DNA from: Paludibacter sp. UBA6032
Lineage (GTDB): Bacteria > Bacteroidota > Bacteroidia > Bacteroidales > Paludibacteraceae
Reading direction: 5' to 3'
Assembly: GCA_002427885.1 (NCBI GenBank)
Contig: DIZI01000005.1
Coordinates: forward strand, 2,653-66,652
Length of the DNA stretch: 64,000 nt
Shown: positions 32,872-42,321 of the stretch, in pieces
Layout of the letters: each line of letters begins with the position of its first letter
How positions within the stretch are numbered: position 1 is the stretch's first letter
The notes under the pieces: model-generated
What the model was told of the DNA's origin: nothing
The model's input: only the letters and a program-made list of their open reading frames with translations
Database searches by the model: none
Position numbers and translations under genes: made by a program

Positions 32872-33288
32872 TTATTCTGCTGAAACAGTTTCATTTTCTT
32901 CGGAAGTAAATTCAGTAATTTGAGCATTAATCAGAATATTATACCAATTCAATAATTTTCGAATATCGCTCGGATAGACCCGGTCACGGTCATAATCTGG
33001 AAGAATCTCTGTCAAATAGTTGCGTAACTTGTCATTATCGGCTTTCGGATCAATAGAACAAGTTGCCCCGTTTTCCTTTGCTTTAACACTTTCAAGTACT
33101 TGTCCCAACGGCACTTCGGCAGTTTCAGTAAAAATGGCAATATCTCCCAAGGAAACCACTTTATCCTTTGTATAAGCCGGAATCCGTTTTCCATCGATCA
33201 ATGACTCAACAATCAACATGTTTTTACCTTGCGATATCAATTTGAAAAGTCCGGATTTTCCGGTAAGTGATAAGATTTCTTTCAGCAT
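32872..33288 (-). CDS. DUF5606 domain protein
   Basis: The 138-residue soluble protein matches the Bacteroidetes-specific DUF5606 pattern: LKEILSLTGKSGLFKLISQG at the start, VESLIDGKRIPAY, LGDIAIFT and a carboxyl PDYDRDRVYPSDIRKLLNWY. No function is known for the family. It lies 35 bases upstream of the Nif3-like gene on the same strand and may belong to that operon. Confidence 0.82.
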   Translation of the reverse strand: MLKEILSLTGKSGLFKLISQGKNMLIVESLIDGKRIPAYTKDKVVSLGDIAIFTETAEVPLGQVLESVKAKENGATCSIDPKADNDKLRNYLTEILPDYDRDRVYPSDIRKLLNWYNILINAQITEFTSEENETVSAE

Positions 33289-33472
33289 AAATTCTTTTTA
33301 ATTAATTGTTTACAATTAATAATAAACGACATTAACAAAGTGTTTGCCTTCATTATTAATTTCAGGGTTTACTAAAATATTCGTTTATTCTTCACTTCTT
33401 GAGCCGACAAATTTAGCATAAATTTTCAGTTTTGCAATTCTCAATTCCCAATTTATAATTAATAATCTTTAA

Positions 33473-34204
33473 TTATAAATTGTTGATTATAAACCGGCTC
33501 AAATCTTTAAGTTTAATTCTTCCTTCATAAATTGCTTTCCCGGTAATAACTGCGGGTACGGCTGATTCATCCAGTAATTCAATATCGTGTATGGAACTAA
33601 CTCCACCACTGGCTATCAAATACATATCGGGTTGTTCAAGCAACATTTTTCTATAAAGTTCAATAGCAGGTCCCTGTAACATACCGTCTTTGCTAATATC
33701 AGTACAAATTACTTTATTAATTCCCTGTTGAATATAATTTTTTATAAATGGCATCAGATCCAGTTCAGTTGTTTCCAACCAACCACCAACAGCAATTTTT
33801 TCGTTTTTCACATCGGCTCCAAGAATAATTTTCTCTCCACCAAATTTAGTTATCCAGGATGAAAAAACATCCGGATCTTTGACAGCTATACTCCCGCCGG
33901 TAACCATGGAAGCTCCACATTCAAACGCAATTCGCAAGTCATCATCCGATTTCAAACCTCCGCCAAAATCGACTATTAAGTCGGTTCCTGAAGTGATCCT
34001 CTCCAAAACAGCATGATTCACAATGTGATGAGCTTTTGCACCATCTAAATCCACCAAATGCAACCGGCGAATACCTGCATCGGCAAACATTCTGGCCACC
34101 TCGAGTGGATTTTCATTGTATATAATTTTTTGTGTATAATCACCCTGAGAGAGCCGAACACATTTTCCATCAATCAAATCGATGGCTGGTATAATTTCTA
34201 TCAC
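33473..34204 (-). CDS. hisA: Phosphoribosylformimino-AICAR ribotide isomerase
   Basis: The 243-residue TIM-barrel enzyme catalyses the fourth step of histidine synthesis. Catalytic aspartate D8 lies in IPAIDLIDGKCVRLSQGDY and the second one in ILGADVKNEKIAVGGW near 128. Phosphate-binding loops VDFGGGLKSD and LIASGGVSS are present. It stands alone, with no other his genes in the window, which is unusual since hisA normally lies in a his operon. Confidence 0.92.
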   Translation of the reverse strand: MIEIIPAIDLIDGKCVRLSQGDYTQKIIYNENPLEVARMFADAGIRRLHLVDLDGAKAHHIVNHAVLERITSGTDLIVDFGGGLKSDDDLRIAFECGASMVTGGSIAVKDPDVFSSWITKFGGEKIILGADVKNEKIAVGGWLETTELDLMPFIKNYIQQGINKVICTDISKDGMLQGPAIELYRKMLLEQPDMYLIASGGVSSIHDIELLDESAVPAVITGKAIYEGRIKLKDLSRFIINNL

Positions 34205-34533
34205 TTCTATTTATTAAAATCTCAACAATTCCATAAAAAAACAGTGAGATGATTTACCTGTTTGTTTAATGTAAAAAGAAATACAAAAGTACTATAAATA
34301 GAAGAATACGGCAAACGTGGTTGTAAAAAATAAATTTATTGTTAAATATACTATCTCATATGTAATGAATTTAAACAAAATCAGTCTTAACAAGTATAAT
34401 AATAAATTTTCTACTCTTACAATTCATGAATTGAATATAACTCAAAAATTATAGATATATTTGCAAAAAAATGATATATCGTGCTTTTTTGAATCTATGT
34501 ATTTAAAATTTAGATGTTTGAAAATTAAGCAAT
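34205..34533. other. Divergent intergenic region, hisA and DUF5916 gene
   Basis: This 329-base AT-rich gap separates leftward hisA from the rightward DUF5916 gene. TATATTTG at 34456-34463 fits a -7 box for the latter, about 70 bases from its start. No reading frame, RNA or repeat is evident. Confidence 0.55.
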
Positions 34534-36951
34534 ATGAATTACATGAAGCACTTATCAATATCAATTCTTGCAATTCTTATAGTTTTTGATATTTCGGCAC
34601 AAAACAAAAAAAGTGTTGAAGCTTATTATATTACTGCACCTTTAAAAATTGATGGTATTCTGGATGAACCGGTTTACCGCAATGCTCTGCCTGCAAAAGA
34701 TTTTGTTCAGCTACAACCTTACAACGGTAAACCCTCTTTACAACCAACCGAAGCATATTTTTTTTATGACCAAACCGCTATTTATGTTGGTGCCTTGCTT
34801 CATGATAATAAACCGGATAGCATTTTTAATTATTTAACTGAGCGGGATAACATTGGTATGTCCGATTATTTTGGCGTTTACCTTGATCCGTACAACCAGG
34901 GTCAACTTGCTTATGGTTTTTTCATTACACCTGCTGGAGTTCAGGTGGATATTAAGGCAATAAAGAGTGATGGCGACAATGAAGATGGAAACTGGAATGC
35001 TGTCTGGGAAAGCAAAACACAAATTACAAAAGAAGGCTGGACTGTTGAAATGAGGATTCCGTTTTCCGCCCTACGATTTTCGGATAAGACTGTGAGTAAC
35101 TGGGGAGTGAATATGTTTCGAAATATCAGGCGGTATAATTCTAATAATTCATGGAATTTTGTTGATAGGAAAGTCTCCGGGTTTATTCATCAGGAAGGAC
35201 AATTGACGGGTATAAAAGATATTAAATCGCCTGCCCGGCTTTCTTTTAGTCCATATATTGCCAGCTATTTTCAACCGAATAATTCTTCCGGTGCTTCGAA
35301 ATTCTTGTATAAGGGCGGATTAGATTTAAAATATGGAATTAACGATGCCTTCACCCTCGATATGATGTTGATACCTGACTTTGGACAAATTCAATCGGAT
35401 GATCAAAAGCTGAATTTATCGCCATATGAATTGTATTACGACGAAAAACGACAATTTTTCACAGAAGGAACCGAGCTTTTTCAACGTGCTAATATTTTTT
35501 ATTCCCGCCGTATTGGTGCAAGTCCAAAGTTTCCGGCTGATAATAAGCTTACTGATAATGAGATAATTACTTATTCTCCCAGTGAAAATCAACTGGTCAA
35601 TGCAACTAAAATTTCGGGAAGGACAGATAAAGGTTGGGGGATTGGATTATTAAATGCCATGTCACTTACTTCGAATGCAATTTTAAAAGATACTCTGACA
35701 AATATTGCCCGAAATGTGATAGTACAACCGTTTACAAATTATAACGTAGCAGTTATTGATAAATCGCTGAAAAACAATTCATATATAAGTCTGATTAATA
35801 CAAATGTTTCGATGGCAAACAACCCGTTTCACGCCAATGTCACAGCTACCGAATTTCAAATCAGGGATAACTCAAAAACTTACGTAATAAAGGGTAAAGG
35901 TGGTATCAGCTCCCGGGGTGATAGTATTATGGAAACAGGCTATTACGGATCATTAACCGTTGAAAAAAATAAAGGACAGTTTAATTGGGGACTTAATGAG
36001 TATTTCTATTCCGATAAATACAATCCGAACGATCTTGGTTACATTCAAAGAAACAATCAGGTAAACACTGAAGTTTGGCTCTTTTATCAAATTATTGAAC
36101 CTTTCTGGATACTTCGTGAATGTCAGGGTGATATATTTGGAGCTTACGATCGGGTTTACAACCCGAGTACATTGTTCGATAATGAGTTTGGATATGATTT
36201 ATTTATTCAATTTAAGAATAACTACAGTTTGTCTTCAAGCGGTAAGTATTCAACGAATCAGTTTGACTATTTTGAACCTCGCGTTACCGGACGATATTAT
36301 CAAAATCCCCAAAATCTGAACTTATCCTTCAATTTAAATACAGATCAACGTAAACAGCTGAATTTCGGTATTCAATATATATATGCCACTCAACCACTGA
36401 TAAACCATTCTACACACGAAACAAGTTTAAGTTGCAATCTTCGAATGGGACAACGTTTTAACTTTAACTACAATATTGATATGAACAACTCCCTGAATGA
36501 ACACGGATTCGTTGATTTATCCGAAAATAAAGATTCCATTGTTTTTGCCAAACGTGATGTATCTACTCTCGTGAATACATTTTCTACTTCTTATATAATA
36601 AACAATAAAACCAGTTTGAGTTTAAGAGCGCGTCATTACTGGTCGGGTGTTGAAAATAATCAATTCTTTTTATTGCAAAGCAACGGCTTACTGACGAATA
36701 ATTCAGAATATTCCGAAAATCAGGATCAGAATTATAATGCATTTACTGTGGATATGATTTTCAGATGGATATTTGCGCCGGGTTCCGAACTTTCGTTAGC
36801 GTGGAAAACAGCCTCTTATTCAAATGAAAATAAAGTAGTTTATAACTATATGAGTAATTTTCAAAAGGCTTGGTTGAACCAAACAAATAGTCTTTCATTA
36901 AAAGTTCTTTATTATGTTGATGTAAATAGTTTTAAAAAGAAAAAGACGTAA
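34534..36951 (+). CDS. DUF5916 protein with CBM9-like amino domain
   Basis: The 805-residue secreted protein has a signal peptide ending near residue 23 (a second ATG three codons in is an equal start). Residues about 30-225 match the carbohydrate-binding family 9-like domain (PLKIDGILDEPVYRNA, FITPAGVQVD, WTVEMRIPFSALRF). The rest is the DUF5916 part, strand-rich and probably an outer membrane beta barrel, with YYDEKRQFFTEGTELF as a typical motif. Its role is not known; polymer or glycan handling at the surface is an inference. Confidence 0.83.
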   Translation: MNYMKHLSISILAILIVFDISAQNKKSVEAYYITAPLKIDGILDEPVYRNALPAKDFVQLQPYNGKPSLQPTEAYFFYDQTAIYVGALLHDNKPDSIFNYLTERDNIGMSDYFGVYLDPYNQGQLAYGFFITPAGVQVDIKAIKSDGDNEDGNWNAVWESKTQITKEGWTVEMRIPFSALRFSDKTVSNWGVNMFRNIRRYNSNNSWNFVDRKVSGFIHQEGQLTGIKDIKSPARLSFSPYIASYFQPNNSSGASKFLYKGGLDLKYGINDAFTLDMMLIPDFGQIQSDDQKLNLSPYELYYDEKRQFFTEGTELFQRANIFYSRRIGASPKFPADNKLTDNEIITYSPSENQLVNATKISGRTDKGWGIGLLNAMSLTSNAILKDTLTNIARNVIVQPFTNYNVAVIDKSLKNNSYISLINTNVSMANNPFHANVTATEFQIRDNSKTYVIKGKGGISSRGDSIMETGYYGSLTVEKNKGQFNWGLNEYFYSDKYNPNDLGYIQRNNQVNTEVWLFYQIIEPFWILRECQGDIFGAYDRVYNPSTLFDNEFGYDLFIQFKNNYSLSSSGKYSTNQFDYFEPRVTGRYYQNPQNLNLSFNLNTDQRKQLNFGIQYIYATQPLINHSTHETSLSCNLRMGQRFNFNYNIDMNNSLNEHGFVDLSENKDSIVFAKRDVSTLVNTFSTSYIINNKTSLSLRARHYWSGVENNQFFLLQSNGLLTNNSEYSENQDQNYNAFTVDMIFRWIFAPGSELSLAWKTASYSNENKVVYNYMSNFQKAWLNQTNSLSLKVLYYVDVNSFKKKKT

Positions 36952-36956
36952 ATTTG
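36949..36956 (+). promoter_or_regulatory. -7 box of the M50 protease gene
   Basis: TAAATTTG fits TAnnTTTG and overlaps the stop codon of the preceding gene. It also covers a possible TTG start at 36954, which supports translation from the ATG at 36984. Confidence 0.5.
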
Positions 36957-36983
36957 CAGCTAAATAAAAAAAGAACGAAAAAA

Positions 36984-37625
36984 ATGGGATTAGACTTAAC
37001 TGAAATTTTAAAAATTGCTCCTGCTGCTGTTATCGGACTTACAGTCCACGAATTTTCTCACGCTTACGCAGCCTATAAACTGGGTGACAGCACGGCAAAA
37101 AATGATGGTAGATTAACGTTGAATCCCCTGAAACATATAGACTGGTTGGGTTTCTTTTTAATTGTTATTGCCGGTTTCGGTTGGGCAAAACCGGTTATGT
37201 TTAATCCTGATAACCTGAAGAATAAGCATCGGGACGAAATTCTTATATCCATTGCAGGGCCTATTTCGAATTTCATTATAGCTGTCCTTTTCTTTGTTAT
37301 TGCTCGGCTTTTATACTCAATGGATTATTTCCATACTACAGTTTTTGGTTTAGAAATTATCAACCTGATAGTCATTTGGGGCGTAATAAACTTTAGTTTA
37401 TTTGTTTTTAATCTGATTCCCATACCTCCACTCGATGGTTCTCACATTTATCTGACATTTTTAAAGGATATTCATCCCAAATTAATGATGAATATGTACC
37501 GATGGGGAACCTTCGGACTCTTTGCCATTATTATTGCTGAAAATCAATTCAATATCAACATTTTGCATCTCTCCGGTTTGATAGGTGGTATTACGTCCTT
37601 CTTTTTCAAACTTTTAAATTTCTGA
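36984..37625 (+). CDS. Site-2 protease family (M50) membrane metalloprotease
   Basis: From the ATG at 36984 the protein has 213 residues. The zinc motif HEFSH is at residues 22-26, inside the first hydrophobic segment, and the third ligand is in NLIPIPPLDGS near 143-153. Four to five membrane helices are visible. This is the short, PDZ-free form often called Zn-dependent protease of the YwhC type; its substrate is unknown. It follows the DUF5916 gene by 32 bases but has its own promoter. Confidence 0.85.
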   Translation: MGLDLTEILKIAPAAVIGLTVHEFSHAYAAYKLGDSTAKNDGRLTLNPLKHIDWLGFFLIVIAGFGWAKPVMFNPDNLKNKHRDEILISIAGPISNFIIAVLFFVIARLLYSMDYFHTTVFGLEIINLIVIWGVINFSLFVFNLIPIPPLDGSHIYLTFLKDIHPKLMMNMYRWGTFGLFAIIIAENQFNINILHLSGLIGGITSFFFKLLNF

Positions 37626-37663
37626 TAAATATTATACATGTGTTTTTTATAACAAAATTAATT

Positions 37664-37700
37664 AAACAAAACAACCCGCTTAATTCGGGTTGTTTTGTTT
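37664..37700. terminator. Terminator after the M50 gene
   Basis: AAACAAAACAACCCG (37664-37678) pairs with CGGGTTGTTTTGTTT (37686-37700), a 15-bp stem with a 7-base loop. It could also serve the leftward rocD gene. Confidence 0.85.
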
Positions 37701-37813
37701 AATTAGAAACATAAATGATCAAAAATTATTATGTTATTTACAATTCACAAATGTAAATAACTCATTTCTAATTATTTAAAACTGCTATTTGTATTATATA
37801 TGAATAAAATTAT

Positions 37814-39052
37814 TTACTCAAATTCTATTATTGTATTCTTAATAATATCTACACATTCGAACAATTGTTTTTCAGTTATTACCAATGGAGGAGCAAAACG
37901 GATGATATTGGTATGGGTTGGTTTTGCCAGCAAACCATTTTCAAGAAGTTTAAGACAGATATCCCAGGCCAGATTTTTGTGACCTTCATTATTGATAACC
38001 AAAGCATTCAGCAAGCCTTTTCCACGAACAAACGAAGCAATCTTTGATGTTTTACAAAGCCCGTTCATTTCCTTGCGAAACATTTCACCCAATACAAAAG
38101 CTTTTTCAGCCAGTTTTTCATCGCGAATAACTTCCAGCGCTGAGATTGCAACAGCTGCAGCCATGGGATTGCCACCAAACGTTGAACCATGTTGTCCGGG
38201 TTGAAAAACCTCCATGATTTCATTGTCCGATAAAACTGCCGAAACAGGATAAACTCCGCCGGACAAGGCTTTTCCAAGAATTAAAATATCGGGGTGTACA
38301 TGCTCATAATCGCATGCCAACAATTTTCCCGTGCGGCCAATGCCGGTTTGAACTTCATCGGCTATAAATAATACATTGTACTGATGGCATAGATCATAAC
38401 ATTTCTTTAAATAACCGTCATCGGGAACATAAGCACCGGCTTCACCCTGTATAGGTTCTACCATAAATCCGGCAATATGTTGATTCTCCTTCAGCACCTT
38501 TTCAAGCGCATCGGCATTGTTAAAGGGAATGATAATGAATCCGGGAGTAAAAGGACCGTAATGATTACAGGCATCCGGATCAACCGAAAAAGAAACAATG
38601 GTAGTCGTGCGACCGTGAAAATTATTCTCGCAAACAATTATCTGAGCCGAATTTTCAGCCAGTCCTTTTTTCTCGTACGACCATTTTCTACATAGTTTAA
38701 TCGCAGTTTCAACCGCTTCGGCACCGGTATTCATGGGCAGGACTTTCTCGTAACCAAAATACTGTGTTACAAATTCCTCGTAAAGGCCGAGTTGACTATT
38801 GTAAAAAGCGCGGGAAGTCAAAGTCAGTTTCTGAGCTTGTTCCATCAGCGTGTTGATAATCTTTGGGTGACAGTGTCCCTGGTTTACAGCCGAGTATGCC
38901 GAAAGAAAATCATAATACTTTTTTCCATCCACGTCCCATACAAATACACCTTCTCCACGATCGAGTACGACGGGCAGCGGGTGATAGTTGTGTGCACCGT
39001 ATTTATTTTCAAGCTCCATCAATTCAGAAGCAGTAAGTTTTGAGTTATTCAT
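37814..39052 (-). CDS. rocD: Ornithine aminotransferase
   Basis: The 412-residue PLP enzyme turns ornithine and 2-oxoglutarate into glutamate semialdehyde and glutamate. YGAHNYHPLPVVLDRGEGV at the start, the PLP lysine in ILGKALSGGVYPVSAVLSD and HGSTFGGNPMAAA match ornithine transaminase rather than acetylornithine transaminase. It is followed upstream on the same strand by ctlX and another guanidino-group hydrolase, which together suggest breakdown of arginine via citrulline and ornithine. Confidence 0.92.
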   Translation of the reverse strand: MNNSKLTASELMELENKYGAHNYHPLPVVLDRGEGVFVWDVDGKKYYDFLSAYSAVNQGHCHPKIINTLMEQAQKLTLTSRAFYNSQLGLYEEFVTQYFGYEKVLPMNTGAEAVETAIKLCRKWSYEKKGLAENSAQIIVCENNFHGRTTTIVSFSVDPDACNHYGPFTPGFIIIPFNNADALEKVLKENQHIAGFMVEPIQGEAGAYVPDDGYLKKCYDLCHQYNVLFIADEVQTGIGRTGKLLACDYEHVHPDILILGKALSGGVYPVSAVLSDNEIMEVFQPGQHGSTFGGNPMAAAVAISALEVIRDEKLAEKAFVLGEMFRKEMNGLCKTSKIASFVRGKGLLNALVINNEGHKNLAWDICLKLLENGLLAKPTHTNIIRFAPPLVITEKQLFECVDIIKNTIIEFE

Positions 39053-39143
39053 ACAATATAATTTAATCCCCTAAATCTCCGGGGAAGGATGTAAAAGTTA
39101 GCTTTTTTTCAAAATTCATCCCCTTCGGGGAAACGGGCAGGGC
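39053..39143. repeat. GC-richer intergenic element between rocD and ctlX
   Basis: The gap contains CCCCTAAATCTCCGGGGAAGG and later CATCCCCTTCGGGGAAACGGG, each with CCCC/GGGG arms. Short elements of this kind are scattered between genes in many Bacteroidetes. The gap splits two genes that otherwise look like one operon. Confidence 0.5.
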
Positions 39144-40067
39144 TTAAAAGACTTCCGCCATCATGCAACGGACACTACCGCCTCCTACCCTTTCAACGGT
39201 TGGTATTGAAATGACAATCAATTTATTATATGCAGTAAGTTTATCAATTTGTTGTTTATTCAGCGAATCATAAGCCGATTGTGACAACACCAACAGCCGT
39301 TCAGCTTTCCGGTTTTCAATTTGCAACATATTGCCCGCAAAGTGATGCATTTGATCTTCAGAAATTGTAATAATTTCTTTGTTCGTCTGTGTCAACGCAT
39401 CAACCACCAGTTTTCGTTCTTCAACATTATCAATTGATTCAAGACAAATGACGGCATAATTCTCCGCCAGGCTCATCATGACATTGGTATGATATATTGG
39501 TAATCGTTTACCGTCCAACGACTGATTTGCGGAGAAATAAACAGGTTTAAATTCAAATACTTTGCAAAATTGCAGGAAAACGGATTTATCGGTTCGTTCC
39601 GACAAGGCTGCAAAAGCATACCTGTTAACCCTGTCAAAAATCATACTTCCTGTACCTTCAAGAAACAGGTTCTGTTCCTCCCAAAATGAAAAATCATCTA
39701 TATTTTTTACATTCGATTTTTGACCGGAAACATACTGAACGATATCATCACGACGCTCTTTTCGCCGGTTTTCGGCAAACATAGGATATAAAACTGCCTG
39801 TCCACCTTCGTGAAACGAGATCCAGTTGTTCGGAAAGATTGCATCAGGTGTATGAGGTTGCAACGTGTCCTTTACAATTAACACATCTACATCGTTCGCA
39901 CGGAGTATCTTCACCATGTCATTAAACTCGGCAAGAGCAAGTTCCTGAATATGAGACTGTATGTTATCGTCCTTTTGCTGAAAAAAATTATTTACAGCCG
40001 TTTGTTGATTAAACCCGAAACTTACCGGTTCAATCATTAAAATGGTATGTGTAATTTGTTTTGGCAT
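39144..40067 (-). CDS. ctlX: Citrulline utilization hydrolase CtlX-like
   Basis: From the ATG at 40067 the protein has 307 residues (an ATG 16 codons earlier is possible but unlikely). It belongs to the guanidino-group modifying fold: PDAIFPNNWISFHEGG near residue 72, a central FLEGTGSMIFDR, HTNVMMSLAENY and the active-site cysteine in GGGSVRCMMAEVF at the end. The family is named for citrulline use in Francisella. Its neighbours rocD and a related hydrolase fit arginine or citrulline breakdown. Confidence 0.85.
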   Translation of the reverse strand: MPKQITHTILMIEPVSFGFNQQTAVNNFFQQKDDNIQSHIQELALAEFNDMVKILRANDVDVLIVKDTLQPHTPDAIFPNNWISFHEGGQAVLYPMFAENRRKERRDDIVQYVSGQKSNVKNIDDFSFWEEQNLFLEGTGSMIFDRVNRYAFAALSERTDKSVFLQFCKVFEFKPVYFSANQSLDGKRLPIYHTNVMMSLAENYAVICLESIDNVEERKLVVDALTQTNKEIITISEDQMHHFAGNMLQIENRKAERLLVLSQSAYDSLNKQQIDKLTAYNKLIVISIPTVERVGGGSVRCMMAEVF

Positions 40068-40172
40068 AGTATTTTTACCTCCATCAACCTCAAAATGATC
40101 TTTTTGTATGTGCAAATTATGAGGTTTTAATTCAATTTTAAAAACATAAATATAAGCAATTTATTTACTCCC

Positions 40173-41093
40173 TCAGGAGTCATCTCTCACTAACGGGAAA
40201 GTAGAACATCGCAAAAGTCCACCCATCTTTGATATTTCAAAATAGGGTACACGTTCCACTTTTAAACCCCAGTTATTTTCCAAATGTTCATTTAAACGGG
40301 TAAACCGCTGTTCGGATACAACCACATTGGGAGAGATAGAAAAGATATTGGAATTCATGTAATACATTTCTTCCAGTGTAATATCAAAAATATTCTTTCG
40401 TCCAAAAAGATCGACCAGCAAATGATAATCGGATGGATTCAGAAAACCATCCTTATAAATAATTGCTTTGTCCTTACCCACGGGCATAAATGTACAATCC
40501 AAATGCAATATACCCTGACGGGGATTGGTATCGTGTTTCTTTAATTCTATCGGAACAAATGTCTTTTCCGGAATAATTTCCTTCAAAAAATTAAAAGCAT
40601 ACAGATTGGTACGCGCCGTTTTAAATTGAGGATAATCGGCACCCGAATAAAGTCCCACGAAAACTAAATCGTTAAACAGCACCACATCACCACCTTCCAC
40701 ATGTGCCTTTTCGGGAAGATTAAAGATTTTGTTGTACGAAATCTGGTCATAGATTACTTCATACGCCTCTTTTTCATCCTCGCGGTTCGGAATAATATTA
40801 GAATTTATGATTTTATCATCAATCACAAAACCCACATCGCGGGCAAAAACCTGATTGCAGTTTTCCAGCGTCCACGGACGAAAAACCTGTACATCGTATT
40901 TCAACAGCACTTTCTCAAATGCACTCATTTCTTTGTAGATGGCTTCTTCGGTTGGATAAATACCCTTCAAAACCGATTCGTACGATTTTGCATCAAATGT
41001 ATTTTCAATCGCAGGCACCTTCCCTATCGAACCCGGCTGTCCAAGCACAACAGCTTTCAGCGTGGAAGTTTCGTTTTTTATGTTTAAATGCAT
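40173..41093 (-). CDS. Arginine deiminase/DDAH-like guanidino hydrolase
   Basis: From the ATG at 41093 the protein has 306 residues; a longer frame to 41300 would begin before the promoter. It has the pentein fold motifs: FARDVGFVIDD, HVEGGDVVLF with the acidic substrate ligand, HLDCTFMPV with the catalytic histidine and GGLLRCSTFPLVRD with the nucleophilic cysteine. Arginine deiminase, dimethylarginine hydrolase or amidinotransferase activity are all possible. With ctlX and rocD it could convert arginine to citrulline. Confidence 0.82.
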   Translation of the reverse strand: MHLNIKNETSTLKAVVLGQPGSIGKVPAIENTFDAKSYESVLKGIYPTEEAIYKEMSAFEKVLLKYDVQVFRPWTLENCNQVFARDVGFVIDDKIINSNIIPNREDEKEAYEVIYDQISYNKIFNLPEKAHVEGGDVVLFNDLVFVGLYSGADYPQFKTARTNLYAFNFLKEIIPEKTFVPIELKKHDTNPRQGILHLDCTFMPVGKDKAIIYKDGFLNPSDYHLLVDLFGRKNIFDITLEEMYYMNSNIFSISPNVVVSEQRFTRLNEHLENNWGLKVERVPYFEISKMGGLLRCSTFPLVRDDS

Positions 41094-41108
41094 AGTTTTG
41101 AGTTTGGA

Positions 41109-41116
41109 CAAAGATA
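41109..41116 (-). promoter_or_regulatory. -7 box of the guanidino hydrolase gene
   Basis: On the minus strand TATCTTTG is a perfect -7 box, 16 bases before the ATG at 41093. It fixes the shorter start and predicts a leader of about ten bases. Confidence 0.6.
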
Positions 41117-41254
41117 CAAATTCAAAACTGAATTTAGAACGATAAAAATAAGAAAATGTCAAATTATTGCATAAATATTTACTATGTTCTAAAGTGCTGG
41201 CAAATACAGAACTGAAAATAGCTGAATTTCTGATAAATAATAAAAGATTGTAGT

Positions 41255-41426
41255 TATATTTGCATTCGCAAGTCTTACAGATTATCAGGCTGATACACAA
41301 ATATAATGGTCGTAGATCCGTAGATTGAAAGTCGATTACCTATTACTGCATTAAGGCTTTGAAATAAAAACCTTAAAGAAAATAGTGAACAGCTGTTTAA
41401 ATGATACCCGGAGTAATTCTTTGATT
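41255..41426 (+). promoter_or_regulatory. Promoter and long leader of the EamA transporter gene
   Basis: TATATTTG (41255-41262) is a good -7 box, giving a leader of about 158 bases. The leader contains a small hairpin (TTAAGG/CCTTAA) and two tiny frames: MVVDP at 41307 and MIPGVIL (41401-41424), whose stop lies two bases before the transporter ATG. No known riboswitch class was recognised. Confidence 0.5.
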
Positions 41427-42311
41427 ATGAATAATAAAAGCAATTTAATATATATCCATTCAGCTGTATTCTTATTTGGTCTGGCAGGACTCTTTGCTAA
41501 ATTAATAGATCTTTCATCCACAATCATTGTTTTAGGTAGAGTAACATTTGCAACGCTGGCTTTGGGTATTACGCTTCTTATTCTAAAACAGAGCATCAAG
41601 CTTTCAAAGCAAAAAGATTATTTTCTAATGATCGTTACGGGATTTATTCTGGTGATTCACTGGGTATCCTTTTTTCAGGCTATAAAGACGTCAACTGTTG
41701 CAATAGGTTTACTTTCGTTTTCAACATTTCCTGTTTTTTCCACATTTCTGGAACCCTTACTTTTTAAAGAAAAATTAAAACTTAAAGCTCTGATTGTCGC
41801 ATTGATTAGTTTTTCAGGTGTTGTTATGATAATTCCGACGCTTCATTTAAATAATAACATTACGCCGGGTGTTTTGTGGGGTGTACTTTCAGGCTTCACT
41901 TTTGCTCTTTTATCTATTCTAAACCGCAAACTGGTTGCACAATATTCAGCGCTGGTAGTTGCCTTCTATCAGGATTTTATTGCTTTCCTGATTTTGTTAC
42001 CTTTGCTTTTTATTGAAAAACCTCCGTTGAACAGTACAAATATACTGCTTCTGGTTCTTCTGGGTATAGTATTTACTGCAGTAGCCCACTCACTATTTAT
42101 CAGGGGGCTTTCGACCATAAAAGCTCAAACTGCAAGTATTATTGCTAATCTTGAACCGGTTTATGGGATTATTTTTGCTGTTATAATTTTAAGTGAAGTA
42201 CCAACCGTCAGAGTAATTATAGGAGGAACTATCATTTTAGGAGCTGCTCTCTATTCAACAATTAATGCCGGAAATTTACCCACATCAAAGAAACGTGGAA
42301 TTATCAGATAA
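41427..42311 (+). CDS. EamA/DMT family transporter
   Basis: From the ATG at 41427 the protein has 294 residues and ten hydrophobic segments in two EamA halves, the standard drug/metabolite transporter plan. GLAGLFAKLIDLSSTIIVLGRVTFA opens the first half and GVLWGVLSGFTFALLSILNRKLV the second. Substrates in this family vary (amino acids, purines, sugars) and cannot be told here. The gene overlaps nothing but lies ten bases before the ModF-like ATPase, so the two are probably cotranscribed. Confidence 0.85.
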   Translation: MNNKSNLIYIHSAVFLFGLAGLFAKLIDLSSTIIVLGRVTFATLALGITLLILKQSIKLSKQKDYFLMIVTGFILVIHWVSFFQAIKTSTVAIGLLSFSTFPVFSTFLEPLLFKEKLKLKALIVALISFSGVVMIIPTLHLNNNITPGVLWGVLSGFTFALLSILNRKLVAQYSALVVAFYQDFIAFLILLPLLFIEKPPLNSTNILLLVLLGIVFTAVAHSLFIRGLSTIKAQTASIIANLEPVYGIIFAVIILSEVPTVRVIIGGTIILGAALYSTINAGNLPTSKKRGIIR

Positions 42312-42321
42312 TAAATTAATA

